64,000 bases of DNA from Meira nashicola (GCA_001600355.1 BCJU01000004.1:1612001-1676000); one strand, 5' to 3'. Counted from the first letter of the stretch, positions 20,821 through 31,187 are shown. Notes: generated from the sequence alone by a model not told the origin. Made by a program: numbers and translations.

Positions 20821-21206
20821 TTTAGCTGTTTTGTGGTTGTGAATTGAGGATACAATAAAGTATAATGGAAGTTTAACATCATCCTCCCATACAAACCTTA
20901 TTTTTCAAGAATTAACCAAAAATATTTTTGCTCACGTGCCGAATGTCTTTAAGCGCGTTGCTTGTAGGAGGACAACAGGGCAACCTTAAAACGGAGCTTT
21001 GAAAAATGTAAGCAGCGACGCGTCTATTCGATCAATTAAAGTGGAAAATTGTGCACCCTAAGGGGAGATCAACACTTCGGCCTGCCTGCGTGTGTGCATC
21101 AACACATTGCATATGTATGCAAATGCATGGTTCGTGATCAACACTTGCAATTGACATATGTAAATCGTCATATCCATCATTACGTGCTCTCTGGCTCACG
21201 ACGATC
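20821..21206. promoter_or_regulatory. Divergent promoter region, FAP7 / CAP-G
   Basis: 386 bp between divergent starts. It contains the palindrome GACGCGTC (21017-21024) and an ATGCAAAT octamer near 21117. Confidence 0.5.
21017..21024. promoter_or_regulatory. GACGCGTC (MCB-like) palindrome upstream of CAP-G
   Basis: An 8-bp perfect palindrome with the MluI-box core, 183 bp before the CAP-G ATG. It fits G1/S-type control of a condensin gene, inferred from yeast MBF practice. Confidence 0.5.
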
Positions 21207-24200
21207 ATGCCTGCGGTTGCAAATATGCCGTCAACATCATCTGATGTAGGGCTTCTCTTAAGTAACTTACCTAATTCCGTTCCAGCAATCTTTCAACAAG
21301 CTCAATTATCATTAGCAAATCATCGTAAAAATGTTGTTGCTTTACATAGATTACACGCTGCCGTCGCTACGATCCAAGAAGAAACCGATCGAGGAACTCG
21401 TTTGGTTGGAGAAAAAGCATTCAATGATGCTTTTCTTGCTTGTTTGAATCGTATCTTAGGTATCAAAAAAGGTGTTTCAAATGCTGATCGATGTATAAAA
21501 TTCGTTGCTGCTTATAGTACATATGCACAAGAACAATTTCGTCAAACATTACAAGATCAAATGGATGAAGGGAATGATTCAGATGAAGAAGATGCTGATA
21601 CACCTGCAACACGATTCGTTACAATTCTTATCAGACATCTCTTACGTGGATTTGGTGCAAAGAATAAAAATGTTCGTTTGAGATGCTGTCAAACGATTGC
21701 TCTTTTGATTAATGGCTTAGAATCACTCGACGACGACCTTTACGAAACACTCAAAAGCTCTCTTTTGATTCGATTGAGAGACAAAGAAGCACCTGTGCGT
21801 GTACAAGCCATTATAGCAATGGCCAAATTACAAGGCGATGAAGAGCAAGAAGACGAAGGAGAGGAAGAAGAGCCAGATTATGATGATGAAGAGCGTCAAG
21901 ATGTTACTTCACTCATCATACGGGCAATGCGACGTGATCCGAGTGCAGAGGTACGCAGAGCTGCACTTTTCAACCTTGTTCCGACTCGAAACACTCTTCC
22001 TTATATTCTCGAACGATTGCGTGATATCGATACAGTTAACCGTAGATGCGTATACCTTGGTAGCTTGAGCAATGCAGTACTTGGTCAACCTACATGCAAA
22101 GCCAATCCAACAGCTGAAGATTGGGCACATGTTATCAAAGTGGGATTAGGTGAACGTGAGAATAGCGTTGTACGTGCAACGAAGAAGCTCATTGCCAGTT
22201 GGGCAGATGCTGTTATGAGTTCTGGAGAAGGAACAGAGAAACTTTTAGAACGTTTCAATCTCACTGAAGCACCAGAAGCAGCCAAGATGACAATCAAAGC
22301 AGCATTTGAAGCAAGACCAGCTCTATTGGATACTGTCAATTTCAATGAAGAATTTTGGCAAGGATTGACTCCAAGCAAAGCACTGATCGCACGTGTATTT
22401 GCTGAACATTGCAAAACACTCGGTACAGAAGGAGAAAGACGAATGGAAGAGACTATGCCATTGGTGACTGCATTGGCTTTCCGAACTCAAGCTGCTTGGG
22501 GCATTTTATTGGAACAATTGGAAGTGGCACAAGATATGCTTGAAAGAGAAGCAAGCGAAGAGGAGCAAATGGAAATCGTTTCCATCATTGATGCTCATCA
22601 ATCCATCGTCGAATCACTCTTACACGTATCTATGCATTTGGATTATGGTGATGAAATTGGCAGAAGAAAAATGTTCAATCTCGTGCGTGATATGGTCAGT
22701 AATGCATTTTTACCTGATGCATTGATCGAACCTTGTCTGGATGTATTGCGAAAGCTTAGTGCAGGACAAAAGGATTTCGTTCGAATTATTGTCGAATTGG
22801 TTCAAGAGATCGAAGATGTGATTCCACCAGCAATGATTCATGATAGTGAAGATGAAGATGAAGCTGAGATTGCAGGTCATCTCAACGGAGAAGAACCAAA
22901 AGCACCTCAACTAAGTCCAAGTCCAGAACAGGCTGCTGAACAAGCTTTGATCGATGCACGTCGATTGAGCATTATGGCAGGTATGTTGGAGCGAATCGTA
23001 GGTGCAGTGCAAGAAATGACGGCCATGCACGGTCTAATTTCTCAATTGATCGTACCTTCTGTGAGATCGAAAGATGAGACTGTACGCGATCGTGGATTTA
23101 AATGTTTGGGTCTTTGTTGTTTGTTGGACGCAAAGATGGCTTTGAATACGTTCCAATTGTTCTTGCAAGAGATCGGAAATGCAGAAGGCGCCACTCGACA
23201 GACACTTATTCAAATCTTATTCGATCAATTGACTACACATGGTATCGCATTTTTATGTCAACCTCAAATTCGCGAGCAAGGTGGTGATGAAGAAGCAGCT
23301 GATATCGTTCATGGTCAAATTGTTAATTTCTTGTTAAGTTTATTGGAAGATGATGATGCACAAATTCAAGCATTCGCTGCAGAAGGAATGGCGAAATTAA
23401 TGTTAAGCGGAATTGTGACGGATGATGATGCATTACGCAGTTTGATCCTCGTTTACATGAGTCCTGAAACATCAGACAATCAACAATTGCGCCAATGCTT
23501 GAGTTACTTTTTGCCAATTTATTGCTACAGCTCAGCAGCCAATCAAAGACGCTTACAAAGAGTTGTGGTTCCTGCTTTGGATGTTTTGACGGAAGTGTAT
23601 TATGAACGCGATGATCGACAAGAAATGGTTTCTCCTCTTCAAGTTGGTTTGCAATTGCTAGACTGGTGTGATCCATCAAAGGGAGTTTATGCTAACAAAG
23701 CGGATGTCACAATCCACATTGATGTTGCCATTGAAATCGTTCAGGCACTCTTTGTCAAAGAACAAAAAGAAGATCGAAAGGTGTTATGTCAATTGTTGGG
23801 CAGGCTCATCATGCCAGATCAAGACACGATAACAAATGGGAAAACAGATGACTCACCGATTGCTTATGCCTTGTTCATCTTGATTGGCACTTTGCAAAAA
23901 GTCCGACCGCTTGAAGACGCAATGAGCAAGAATAATTTGGCTAAATTCCAACTTGCTTGCAAGCGTTTGTATCCATCTTTGTGGTCAAAATTACAAAGTA
24001 TGGATATCCAAAATGCACCTGAAATCGAAGGAGTGAGAGCTTTTGTGCAAGAATGCGGCTTTGATCCAAGTAAAAAGCTAGACAAAGGAGACGATGGAAC
24101 GATTATTGCCGAGCTAGAAGTCCGCAAAGGCAATTCTTCATCTTCGGCTGCCGCTTTGGCAAGAAGAACGATTTCAGCCACGAGCTCACGAAGCGCAAGC

Positions 24201-24428
24201 GGTGCAAACTCAAGAAAAGCAAGTACTGGATCTGTTTCATTTTCTTCTAATGCGGGTGGACAGCCTCGCAAATCTAAAGTTAAACTTGAATCGGATGAGG
24301 AGATGCCGACGATCGAACAAAGTATAATGGAGGAAGACGAAGAAGAAGAGGATGAGGATATTGATACAACTGCGGGAGAGATTCATGCTTTGGCAATCGA
24401 CAATAATGACGACTTTGATACCTTATGA
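21207..24428 (+). CDS. YCG1: Condensin non-SMC subunit CAP-G (Ycg1/Cnd3)
   Basis: A 1073-residue HEAT-repeat protein matching condensin I subunit CAP-G/Ycg1, close to the usual length (about 1000). Evidence: the conserved N-terminal block (IFQQAQLSLANHRKNVVALH), FVTILIRHLLRGFGAKNKNV followed by RLRCCQTIALLINGLESL, ALFNLVPTRNTLPYILERLR, and the Cnd3 C-terminal domain (VRSKDETVRDRGFKCLGLCC, then LRQCLSYFLPIYCYSSAANQ). Acidic loops occur near 21830-21895 and 22840-22870, and the tail is Ser-rich then acidic (from about 24150). CAP-G binds DNA with Brn1/CAP-H and anchors condensin on chromosomes. An alternative ATG six codons on (21225) is possible. Intronless. Confidence 0.95.
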   Translation: MPAVANMPSTSSDVGLLLSNLPNSVPAIFQQAQLSLANHRKNVVALHRLHAAVATIQEETDRGTRLVGEKAFNDAFLACLNRILGIKKGVSNADRCIKFVAAYSTYAQEQFRQTLQDQMDEGNDSDEEDADTPATRFVTILIRHLLRGFGAKNKNVRLRCCQTIALLINGLESLDDDLYETLKSSLLIRLRDKEAPVRVQAIIAMAKLQGDEEQEDEGEEEEPDYDDEERQDVTSLIIRAMRRDPSAEVRRAALFNLVPTRNTLPYILERLRDIDTVNRRCVYLGSLSNAVLGQPTCKANPTAEDWAHVIKVGLGERENSVVRATKKLIASWADAVMSSGEGTEKLLERFNLTEAPEAAKMTIKAAFEARPALLDTVNFNEEFWQGLTPSKALIARVFAEHCKTLGTEGERRMEETMPLVTALAFRTQAAWGILLEQLEVAQDMLEREASEEEQMEIVSIIDAHQSIVESLLHVSMHLDYGDEIGRRKMFNLVRDMVSNAFLPDALIEPCLDVLRKLSAGQKDFVRIIVELVQEIEDVIPPAMIHDSEDEDEAEIAGHLNGEEPKAPQLSPSPEQAAEQALIDARRLSIMAGMLERIVGAVQEMTAMHGLISQLIVPSVRSKDETVRDRGFKCLGLCCLLDAKMALNTFQLFLQEIGNAEGATRQTLIQILFDQLTTHGIAFLCQPQIREQGGDEEAADIVHGQIVNFLLSLLEDDDAQIQAFAAEGMAKLMLSGIVTDDDALRSLILVYMSPETSDNQQLRQCLSYFLPIYCYSSAANQRRLQRVVVPALDVLTEVYYERDDRQEMVSPLQVGLQLLDWCDPSKGVYANKADVTIHIDVAIEIVQALFVKEQKEDRKVLCQLLGRLIMPDQDTITNGKTDDSPIAYALFILIGTLQKVRPLEDAMSKNNLAKFQLACKRLYPSLWSKLQSMDIQNAPEIEGVRAFVQECGFDPSKKLDKGDDGTIIAELEVRKGNSSSSAAALARRTISATSSRSASGANSRKASTGSVSFSSNAGGQPRKSKVKLESDEEMPTIEQSIMEEDEEEEDEDIDTTAGEIHALAIDNNDDFDTL

Positions 24429-24585
24429 ATCACGTCATCTCTTTTGTTATTTTACCCGTGATATGAAGATGTAGTCTAGTTTCACAATTAAACTTTTCTC
24501 TTCATTTCAAATGCTGTTGAGGTAAAGAAATGAACGGTCTGCGGCTTTTGTTTTTGGCAAATTCTCGGTCCGAACAAAGGAGCAG

Positions 24586-24599
24586 CGAGATTAATCTCG
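24586..24599. repeat. 14-bp perfect palindrome CGAGATTAATCTCG
   Basis: Read directly; self-complementary without a spacer. Function unknown; could be a protein-binding site. Confidence 0.8.
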
Positions 24600-24663
24600 G
24601 AAAGTCAGCCTGAATTCATCTTCTTCAAGATCGAGATCAATTTCATTCTTCTAAGCGAAATCG

Positions 24664-24691
24664 AAAAAAAAGCGGCGCTCCGCGTTTTTTT
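24664..24691. repeat. A-run/GC-stem/T-run hairpin
   Basis: A64-A70 pairs with T85-T91, GCGG (72-75) with CCGC (80-83), loop CGCT, and one A-G mismatch at 71/84 (offsets from 24600). It resembles a terminator-like hairpin, but fungal Pol II genes do not normally use these. Role unknown. Confidence 0.7.
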
Positions 24692-25364
24692 CAAAATTGA
24701 GTTGTCGTGCAGCTACTTGCATGCATATGCTGCAAGCAAAAAACCTGATTACAGAACACACGCAGTATTTGACCCTCCTGTGAAAATGGAGCTAAAAATT
24801 GTGCTTGATTTTGATCAACTCCGCTTTCTTTTGTGCATAATCAGAACAAAAAGGTCAATGCACTTCTTGCTAACATTGAAGAATTCATTCGAATTTTGGC
24901 AGTGATTGTGCATCGTTTTGTTTCTTGTCAAAGCCACTTTTTGCATGACAAACTCCTTTTTGTCTCGCTCGAACAAATGGCGTAAAAAGTGAAAGTGTTT
25001 TCCTCCAAGCTTTCTTTCCGTCCATTCATTCAAAACTCGGCGCCGCACAAAAAATTCTCGGAATACAAAAAGACTGGTTAATCTTCTGAAATCGGAGGAG
25101 GTAAAAGGTGCACAAACTCACCTTTTTTTTGTACGCTGAGAAACGCATTGAGTTGATTGGTGTTTTGATCGATCAGAAGGGAAAAAATATAAAAAGTCAA
25201 CTTTTGATTGCAGTTTTTCAAATTACCATCAACATCCCCCAAATTTTTCACTTCTCCCAATCCAAGTCCATCTTTGTTTATCTGCTTCAACCCCCTTCAA
25301 GCTTTGGCAAAGTTCATTATTTCTCACTCACAAACGTCCAAATTCAACAACCCCCTCCTTCGCC

Positions 25365-28300
25365 ATGGCTGAAACAGCAACCGCTGTCAAGGCCGAACAA
25401 GACAAAATGGAAGGCACCGACAAACGCGATTTGAACGAATATGGTTCACTCGCGCTTGTCGACGCCGTTCCTCGTCCTGATGGTGGTGGGCAACAAGGAA
25501 GAAAGATCAATGTCATCGCCAATTTATACAAAACTCGCTTCAATCCTTCTTTGAGCATCACTCACTACGATGTTTCGATTGTACCCATGAGAGTGGACGA
25601 TTCTGGAAAAGCAATCAAACAAGAATCGATAGACAAGCCCCTTCCTGTGGCAATATTGATGCATGTGTTCAAAATTGCAATCGCACAAACGGATGTACTC
25701 ACGCATAAGCAAAGACAGGCAATCTGCTTCGATGGTCGTAAAAATGCATACACTTGCAGAGAGCTGCCTCTTCAACAGCGTGCAATGGAAGTGGAATTGG
25801 ATCCAAGGCAAGAAGGTCAAGAGGGAGGAAGACCACGCAGAAGAAGATTGTTCCAAGTACAATTCACTCGTACAAACGAATTCAGTGCTGATGTCATCAA
25901 CCGCTTCATTCGTGCTGATCCACGAACAATTCGATCTTCCGGAAGTGCATTTGTTGAAAATTTGTCCCGCGTCTTGCAATCTCTCAACATCGCTTTTCGA
26001 GCTGACGCAATCGAACAATATCGTGCTCACGGCGCTGGTGGCCGTCGCTTTTTTGATCCAGCAAGAGCTCAACCAATCGCAAATGGAGCCGAAATTTGGC
26101 GTGGATTCTTCCAAAGCGTTTTGCCTTTGAGAGGTGGACTTTTTCTCAACCTTGACGTTGCATTCAGCCCGTTCCTTGCACAGGGCCCATTCTTGGAAGT
26201 GGCTGCTAAGATTTTGAGCCAAGGCGGAGGTGGAGGCGGTGGTGGCCGTGGCGGTCGTGGTGGACGTGGAGGGCGTGGTGGTGATCGCGGATATGGTGGT
26301 CGTGGAGGTGGAAGAGGATATGATGGAGGAAGAGATGAACACCCTTCAGCGATTAGCGAGTTGGGTCAACGTGATATACACCAATTGCGCAAAGTTCTTC
26401 GCAACGTCAACATCCAAGTGACTCACCGACAAGGCGGCAGGAGCGAAAAGTTCAAGGGCTTCACTGGCACTTCCGCTCAAACAACTAATTTCATGAGAGA
26501 TGGGCGTGAAATGAGTGTAGCCGATTACTTTTTCGAAGCGTACAACATTCGTCTTCGTTATCCACGCATGCCATGCCTCATGCTTGGAGGCAAAAACACC
26601 TTTGTGTGAGTATCTCATCAACCATTTCAAAGAACATCTGCTCACTTTATTCAAATACACTCTCCACAGTCCACCAGAGTTGTGCATCATTGTTGGTAGC
26701 ACACCGATTCCTCCACAACGAATGATGCCAGCACAAGTACAGGTAAGTATTTGACATGTGCGCTCAAATTAGTCACAGCATTACTGACAATTTTCTTTTT
26801 CACATTTTCATCTTTAGGAAATGATTCGTGTAAGCGCTTCAAAACCTCCAGAACGCTTGCAAGAAACCAATGAATGGCGCCGTATCCGCGATTACGAAAG
26901 TAATGAACAGTTGATCAATTGGGAGCTCGATGTCGAGAAACGTCCAGCAGAAGTTCAAGCTCGCGTACTTCAGGCACCACGTTTGGCTTACAAGAGAGAG
27001 GTACAACCTCGTGATGGAAGTTGGAATTTGCGTGGACAAAGCTTCATCGCTTCAGGAATTACATTGGTCACGCCTGTTATTTTGAACTTCACCCGTGAAG
27101 ATAACAGACAATGCCAGTCATTCATCGGCAGACTCTTTGAACAATGCAGCCAACTTGGCATGAACATCCAAGCGTCAAACTTTGTCTGCAGATCTGCACA
27201 ACCAAACGTCACTTCCATTAAGCAAATCTTCGAGGATGCAGGAAAAGAAGCATTTCGAAGTGGAGGAAAAGTCTCACCTCCTCAAATATTTATCTGTTTC
27301 TTGGATCCAACTAATGATATCTACCCGGAGATCAAGAGAGTTGCAGCGATGGAACTGGCAACAACTGTTCCCACTCAATGCATGAACGTCAGAAAAGCGT
27401 TTAATGAGAGAGGTCAGGATCAATATTGCGGTAACATTGCCATGAAAATCAACATCAAGCTAGGGGGTTGCAATCAGGTCTTGCCTGATCCAAGAGATGC
27501 TCCAAGACTTGGTCAAGATACGATGATGATTGGTCTTGACGTCACCCATCCTCCTCCGAACATGGACCGTGAAAGTGTAGTTGCAGCTGTCTGTACACTG
27601 GATGGAGCTGGTCGACGAATCGGCAATCAGATTGTAACACAGTCCAATCCACGTGGACACCAGCAAGAAACGATCCTTGACAGCCAAAATTTGTTCACAA
27701 AATTGCTGAAGATGTGGAAAAGGGTCAACAATGGTAAGTTGCCATCTAACGTGATCGTCTTTCGTGATGGTGTGTCGCAAGGGGAGTACATGAAGGTCAA
27801 AGAAGTGGAAGTGACGCAATTGAAACAAGCTTGCACCAACCCCGACTTTGGCAAATACAATCCGAAGGTGGTCTACATCGTTAACACCAAACGCCACAGA
27901 CTTCGATTCTTTGCAAAGGATCGTCAAGACGTTGATAGGAGCGGGAACTTGCCTGCAGGCACAGTGGTGGACCGGGACGTCACACACCCGTACATTTTCG
28001 AGTGAGTACAGCTTTTGAGCATGCATTGCTGTATGTTTGCTAATATTTTTTGCTTTCTTTGATCTCATCAGATTTTACATTCAGCCACACAGCGGTATCA
28101 TTGGTTGCTGTAAATCTTGCAAGGTGATCGTCTTGCATGATGAGATCGGCTACACAAGTGATGAGATGCAGCGTTTGATCAATTCATTGTGTTATACATA
28201 TCAAAGAGCAACACGATCTGTCAGTCAAGTTCCGATGGCCAAGTATGCTCACTTCCTTGCTGAGAAAGCCAGTTACCTTTTGTTTTCAAGCTCAATGTCG

Positions 28301-28508
28301 GATGTTGAGAGCAGTGTTAGTGGTGGCCGTGGTGATGGACGCGCACGTACAACCATCAATCATGTCAGTGACAGACTCGACAAAGACAACAGTGAGTACT
28401 CTTCGTTCGATCTAATTCAATGAATCAATTTTGACACTCTGCCCTTAATGCACACTCTCAGATTATCGCAGCTTGGTCAATCTCTTCAGCACGCCTTGGT
28501 TCTTGTAA
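25365..28508 (+). CDS. AGO: Argonaute with intact slicer tetrad and an RGG block in the PAZ region
   Basis: Five exons (25365-26605, 26670-26742, 26818-28001, 28072-28391, 28462-28508) join in frame to 954 residues. Argonautes load small RNAs and silence complementary targets. The N and L1 parts are followed by PAZ (about residues 275-420; LEVAAKIL then NVNIQVTHR, DGREMSVADYFFE, LRYPRMPCLMLGG). MID (VTPVILNFTREDN onward) and PIWI come next. The catalytic residues are all present: D in MIGLDVTHPPP, glutamate finger in GHQQETILD, D in VFRDGVSQGEY, and H in AKYAHFLAEKA. Unusually, a Gly/Arg block of about 38 residues (287-324) with multiple RGG units sits between the first PAZ helix and the rest of PAZ. 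RGG/GR repeats in Argonautes are normally N-terminal. The short last exon ends in TPWFL. No Dicer or RdRP lies in the window. Confidence 0.95.
26606..26669 (+). other. Argonaute intron 1
   Basis: GTGAGT...CCACAG, 64 nt, phase 2; it joins NTF-V to PPELCIIVGSTPIPP. Confidence 0.9.
26743..26817 (+). other. Argonaute intron 2
   Basis: GTAAGT...CTTTAG, 75 nt, phase 0; it joins PAQVQ to EMIRVSA. Confidence 0.9.
28002..28071 (+). other. Argonaute intron 3
   Basis: GTGAGT...ATCAG, 70 nt; it joins THPYIF-E to FYIQPHSGI within PIWI. Confidence 0.9.
28392..28461 (+). other. Argonaute intron 4
   Basis: GTGAGT at 28393 or AGTGAG offset by one; taking the exon end as 28391 and the acceptor CTCAG at 28461 gives a continuous frame into NYRSLVNLFSTPWFL and a stop at 28506-28508. 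The exact donor base should be checked against transcripts. Confidence 0.75.
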
Positions 28509-28924
28509 TTGTTGAATGTGGCCTTTGGCACTTTTCAAATTGTTTCGGCTTCTAGTTTCTTTTTATTCATTTAGCTTCAATTTTCTTCTCACATCGATTT
28601 CATTTCATCAAAACTCAAAAAAGAACGCAAAAAAATAATCTTTCGTCTCGATCGTTGTAAACAAAAAGTAGCGTACCACCTATACCGTAATTGATTGTAC
28701 ATTCCACCATTCTTGTCTGATCGTGTGAGAATCAACTGATGCAAGCCATAGACGCGCACACCCACGCATGAGAAAGAGACGCGTTAACTGAAAATGAAAG
28801 TGTTAGTTTTTTCGTGTTGATTGTTGTCTGTCCACTTGGAAGATGTGAGCTAAAAGGCTTCATTAAAGTCAATCATCATTCACTTTTGAGAAAGGTGATA
28901 CAAATCAATGTGCTACCATACAAG
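28509..28924. promoter_or_regulatory. Argonaute / ASK1 intergenic region
   Basis: 416 bp with the Argonaute 3' UTR and ASK1 promoter. An ACGCGT box is at 28779-28784, 141 bp before the preferred ASK1 start. Confidence 0.5.
28779..28784. promoter_or_regulatory. ACGCGT (MCB-like) box upstream of ASK1
   Basis: Exact MluI-box core in the context GAGACGCGTTAA, upstream of a kinetochore gene. Regulatory role inferred. Confidence 0.45.
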
Positions 28925-31066
28925 ATGCAAAGTCATTATCGAACATCAAACCTTTCATCTAGGCCATCAGCGTTTCCAGGATCGTCTAATGCAGGACAAG
29001 CAGCCTCTTTTGGTCAGGTAAGTGATTTGCCAACTCATTTACCTTCCGGTGAACCAATTCCAATAGGAGATCAATTGATGCAAGTAGATCAAGCGATCAC
29101 TTTAACCTTACAAGAAATTGATGCAAATTTCGCAAAAACTCATCAAATTATTACTGCTAGAATTTTACCAATGATTAAAAGATATGGCGTTGCAAGTCAT
29201 AATACATGGCAAGGAGCAAAATTTTGGCATAAATTCTTTGAAGCTGCAAGTGATATTCATCTTGCACCTCCACGTGAACAAAGTACGTTTGATTCAACAG
29301 CTGGAGATGATGAAGAAGAAGAAGGAGCAAGGGAAAGGTATGCTGAAGAAGGCGATGAACAGTCATTTGATAGGGATGAAGAATCTATGCAATCTTTTCA
29401 AGGAACAACACCACGTAGAAGGCAGGTTGTTGAAAATGATTCATATGACATTCAAGATGATTCAGGAGAGCTAAGACATAGTCATTTTGAACCTCCTCGA
29501 GTATCGGATGCGAGTATTGCAGCTACAGCACGTCTAAGTCGTACAGGATTAGGTACAAATCAAAGTGGAAGGAATGTTGAACGAACGTATGACGAAGATG
29601 AAAGTGTAGAATTTGATCAGATAGGAAATCTTGATATCGACCCAGATTCAACAAAGACAGCTAGAGCGGGAAGCCGATATGTGTCAGACAGAGAAAGAGT
29701 TGATGCGGTTCGTGCAACAAGTTCAAAATTTCCCAAAGTGCAAGCAACTCCTCGTCGTGATTCTGCAAAGAAGAACCCGTTCGCAAAAGTTGCAAGGGCA
29801 CCACCAGCACAACAACAGCAGCAGCAACAGGCCAGCACGAGTAGCAGTGATACTGATGCTGTAAAAAGATCTAATTCACCCAGATGGAATGGAATAGCTG
29901 ATCTTCGCAAAACACCACTCTCACACATCAATCGAGGCCCTGTACGAAAAGGAGCAAAAGCAGGTAAAAGTAAATCTTCATCAAATATCGATGAAGATGA
30001 CGAAGATAGTCTTGCATGGCCAGCAGGAATGTCACCACCTGTTACGATGCAATTTTCCGTTCCGAGAAGTCGATATAACAAAACACCGGCCAAAGAAGCA
30101 GCTAAATTGGTTGTTGATGATTTATTGCGAACTGTAGAAAGTACGACACCAGCAGCAAGACGAAGGTTAATGCAAGAAAGACAAGGAGGTAAAGAAGACC
30201 TTCCAGCAATTGGTGTTCGACCAAGACCTATTGAACGATTAGAAGGAAATGTAGGCAGTAACAACGTTGTAGGCACTCCTTTGGGAACAGGAAAGCGAAG
30301 ACCGAACAAAGGACGCACTTCAATGCCAACTCCACCAACGGTAACAAAAAGGGTAGGAGGAACGATTCGAGCTTCTACATCTACGCAAAGGGAAAGTACA
30401 CCGAAATCAATTTCCAACAGAACGCCATCAACAGCTTCAAGATTGATGGATGAAGACGAAGAAGGTCAAAGTTTGGCAAACGAAGAAGATATACCAGAAG
30501 ATTTAGGTACAGGTTTGAGTAAATTGGCAATCAATAGACCAGGAGCGGCTGATGGAATGGATAAATTATTCGAAGGAGATGAAGATGATTCAGATAATGA
30601 TATGGAAGATACTGATTCGGAAGATGAAGAAGATGAATATGAAGGAAGTGCAGTATCATCTGTTAGAGCACCAGGAGCTTTTCCAAAAGGGAATAATGCA
30701 TCACATACTTCTTCTTCCATAGCATCAGTAAGTCATAGCATCGATGAAGATACTTTGTTTGGCATTCGTGATCCTTCTTTAGGACAAAAGCCATACAAAA
30801 GTGCAGCAGCATCATCACAGACACCTATGGTATCAAATACCTCTAGAGCAGGTACAACCAACAGGCCACTACCACATCAATCTGCAAATCCTTCTCTCAC
30901 AGCAGCTACTCCATCCGCCAATCAATACAGACCTATGGGACAAGTATCAAATTTGGGTACCGTTTATCGTGGACGCCCTTTGCTTGGTGAAGAACGAGAT
31001 GATACATATAGTGCACCTAGTCCAACACCTGCTGCTTATTCAGGTGGACGACCACCAGTACGCTAG
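28925..31066 (+). CDS. ASK1: DASH complex subunit ASK1
   Basis: A 713-residue protein with the ASK1 domain of the fungal DASH/Dam1 complex, which couples kinetochores to spindle microtubules. The domain lies at about residues 45-115: QLMQVDQAITLTLQEIDANF, AKTHQIITARILPMIKRYG and NTWQGAKFWHKFFEAASDI. The rest is long, acidic, Ser/Thr-rich and probably disordered, with many SP/TP sites (for example KKNPFAK, SNSPRW and TPLGTGK contexts). Yeast Ask1 is a Cdk1 substrate. The ATG at 28925 (MQSHYRTSNLSS) is preferred; an in-frame ATG at 28814 would add 37 residues. A GTAAGT near 29018 is not a real donor, because the only nearby acceptor would break the frame. Confidence 0.9.
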   Translation: MQSHYRTSNLSSRPSAFPGSSNAGQAASFGQVSDLPTHLPSGEPIPIGDQLMQVDQAITLTLQEIDANFAKTHQIITARILPMIKRYGVASHNTWQGAKFWHKFFEAASDIHLAPPREQSTFDSTAGDDEEEEGARERYAEEGDEQSFDRDEESMQSFQGTTPRRRQVVENDSYDIQDDSGELRHSHFEPPRVSDASIAATARLSRTGLGTNQSGRNVERTYDEDESVEFDQIGNLDIDPDSTKTARAGSRYVSDRERVDAVRATSSKFPKVQATPRRDSAKKNPFAKVARAPPAQQQQQQQASTSSSDTDAVKRSNSPRWNGIADLRKTPLSHINRGPVRKGAKAGKSKSSSNIDEDDEDSLAWPAGMSPPVTMQFSVPRSRYNKTPAKEAAKLVVDDLLRTVESTTPAARRRLMQERQGGKEDLPAIGVRPRPIERLEGNVGSNNVVGTPLGTGKRRPNKGRTSMPTPPTVTKRVGGTIRASTSTQRESTPKSISNRTPSTASRLMDEDEEGQSLANEEDIPEDLGTGLSKLAINRPGAADGMDKLFEGDEDDSDNDMEDTDSEDEEDEYEGSAVSSVRAPGAFPKGNNASHTSSSIASVSHSIDEDTLFGIRDPSLGQKPYKSAAASSQTPMVSNTSRAGTTNRPLPHQSANPSLTAATPSANQYRPMGQVSNLGTVYRGRPLLGEERDDTYSAPSPTPAAYSGGRPPVR

Positions 31067-31187
31067 AAAGTGATGTAAGAAATCGGAACAAAGCATCAAA
31101 TTACAGTGTGAAATGAGAAAAAATGTTGTAACATGTGTATGAGAAATGATGAGTAAGAAAAGAGAGAGAGCATGCTTAGAAATACTA

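Larger units (their letters stand above)
24429..25364. promoter_or_regulatory. CAP-G / Argonaute intergenic region
   Basis: 936 bp holding the CAP-G 3' end and the Argonaute promoter and leader. It contains a 14-bp palindrome (24586-24599), an A/T-flanked hairpin (24664-24691), an 8-bp palindrome CGGCGCCG (25038-25045), and a pyrimidine-rich stretch just before the Argonaute ATG. Short open frames here look like noise. Confidence 0.55.

Noticed and set aside
25524..26342. 272-codon minus-strand frame opposite Argonaute
   Set aside because: Antisense to a strongly supported coding exon; Ser/Thr-rich composition comes from the RGG codons, and it has no domain.
29016..29064. Possible intron in ASK1 (GTAAGT ... 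AATAG)
   Set aside because: Its removal (49 nt) would shift the frame and destroy the ASK1 domain that follows.
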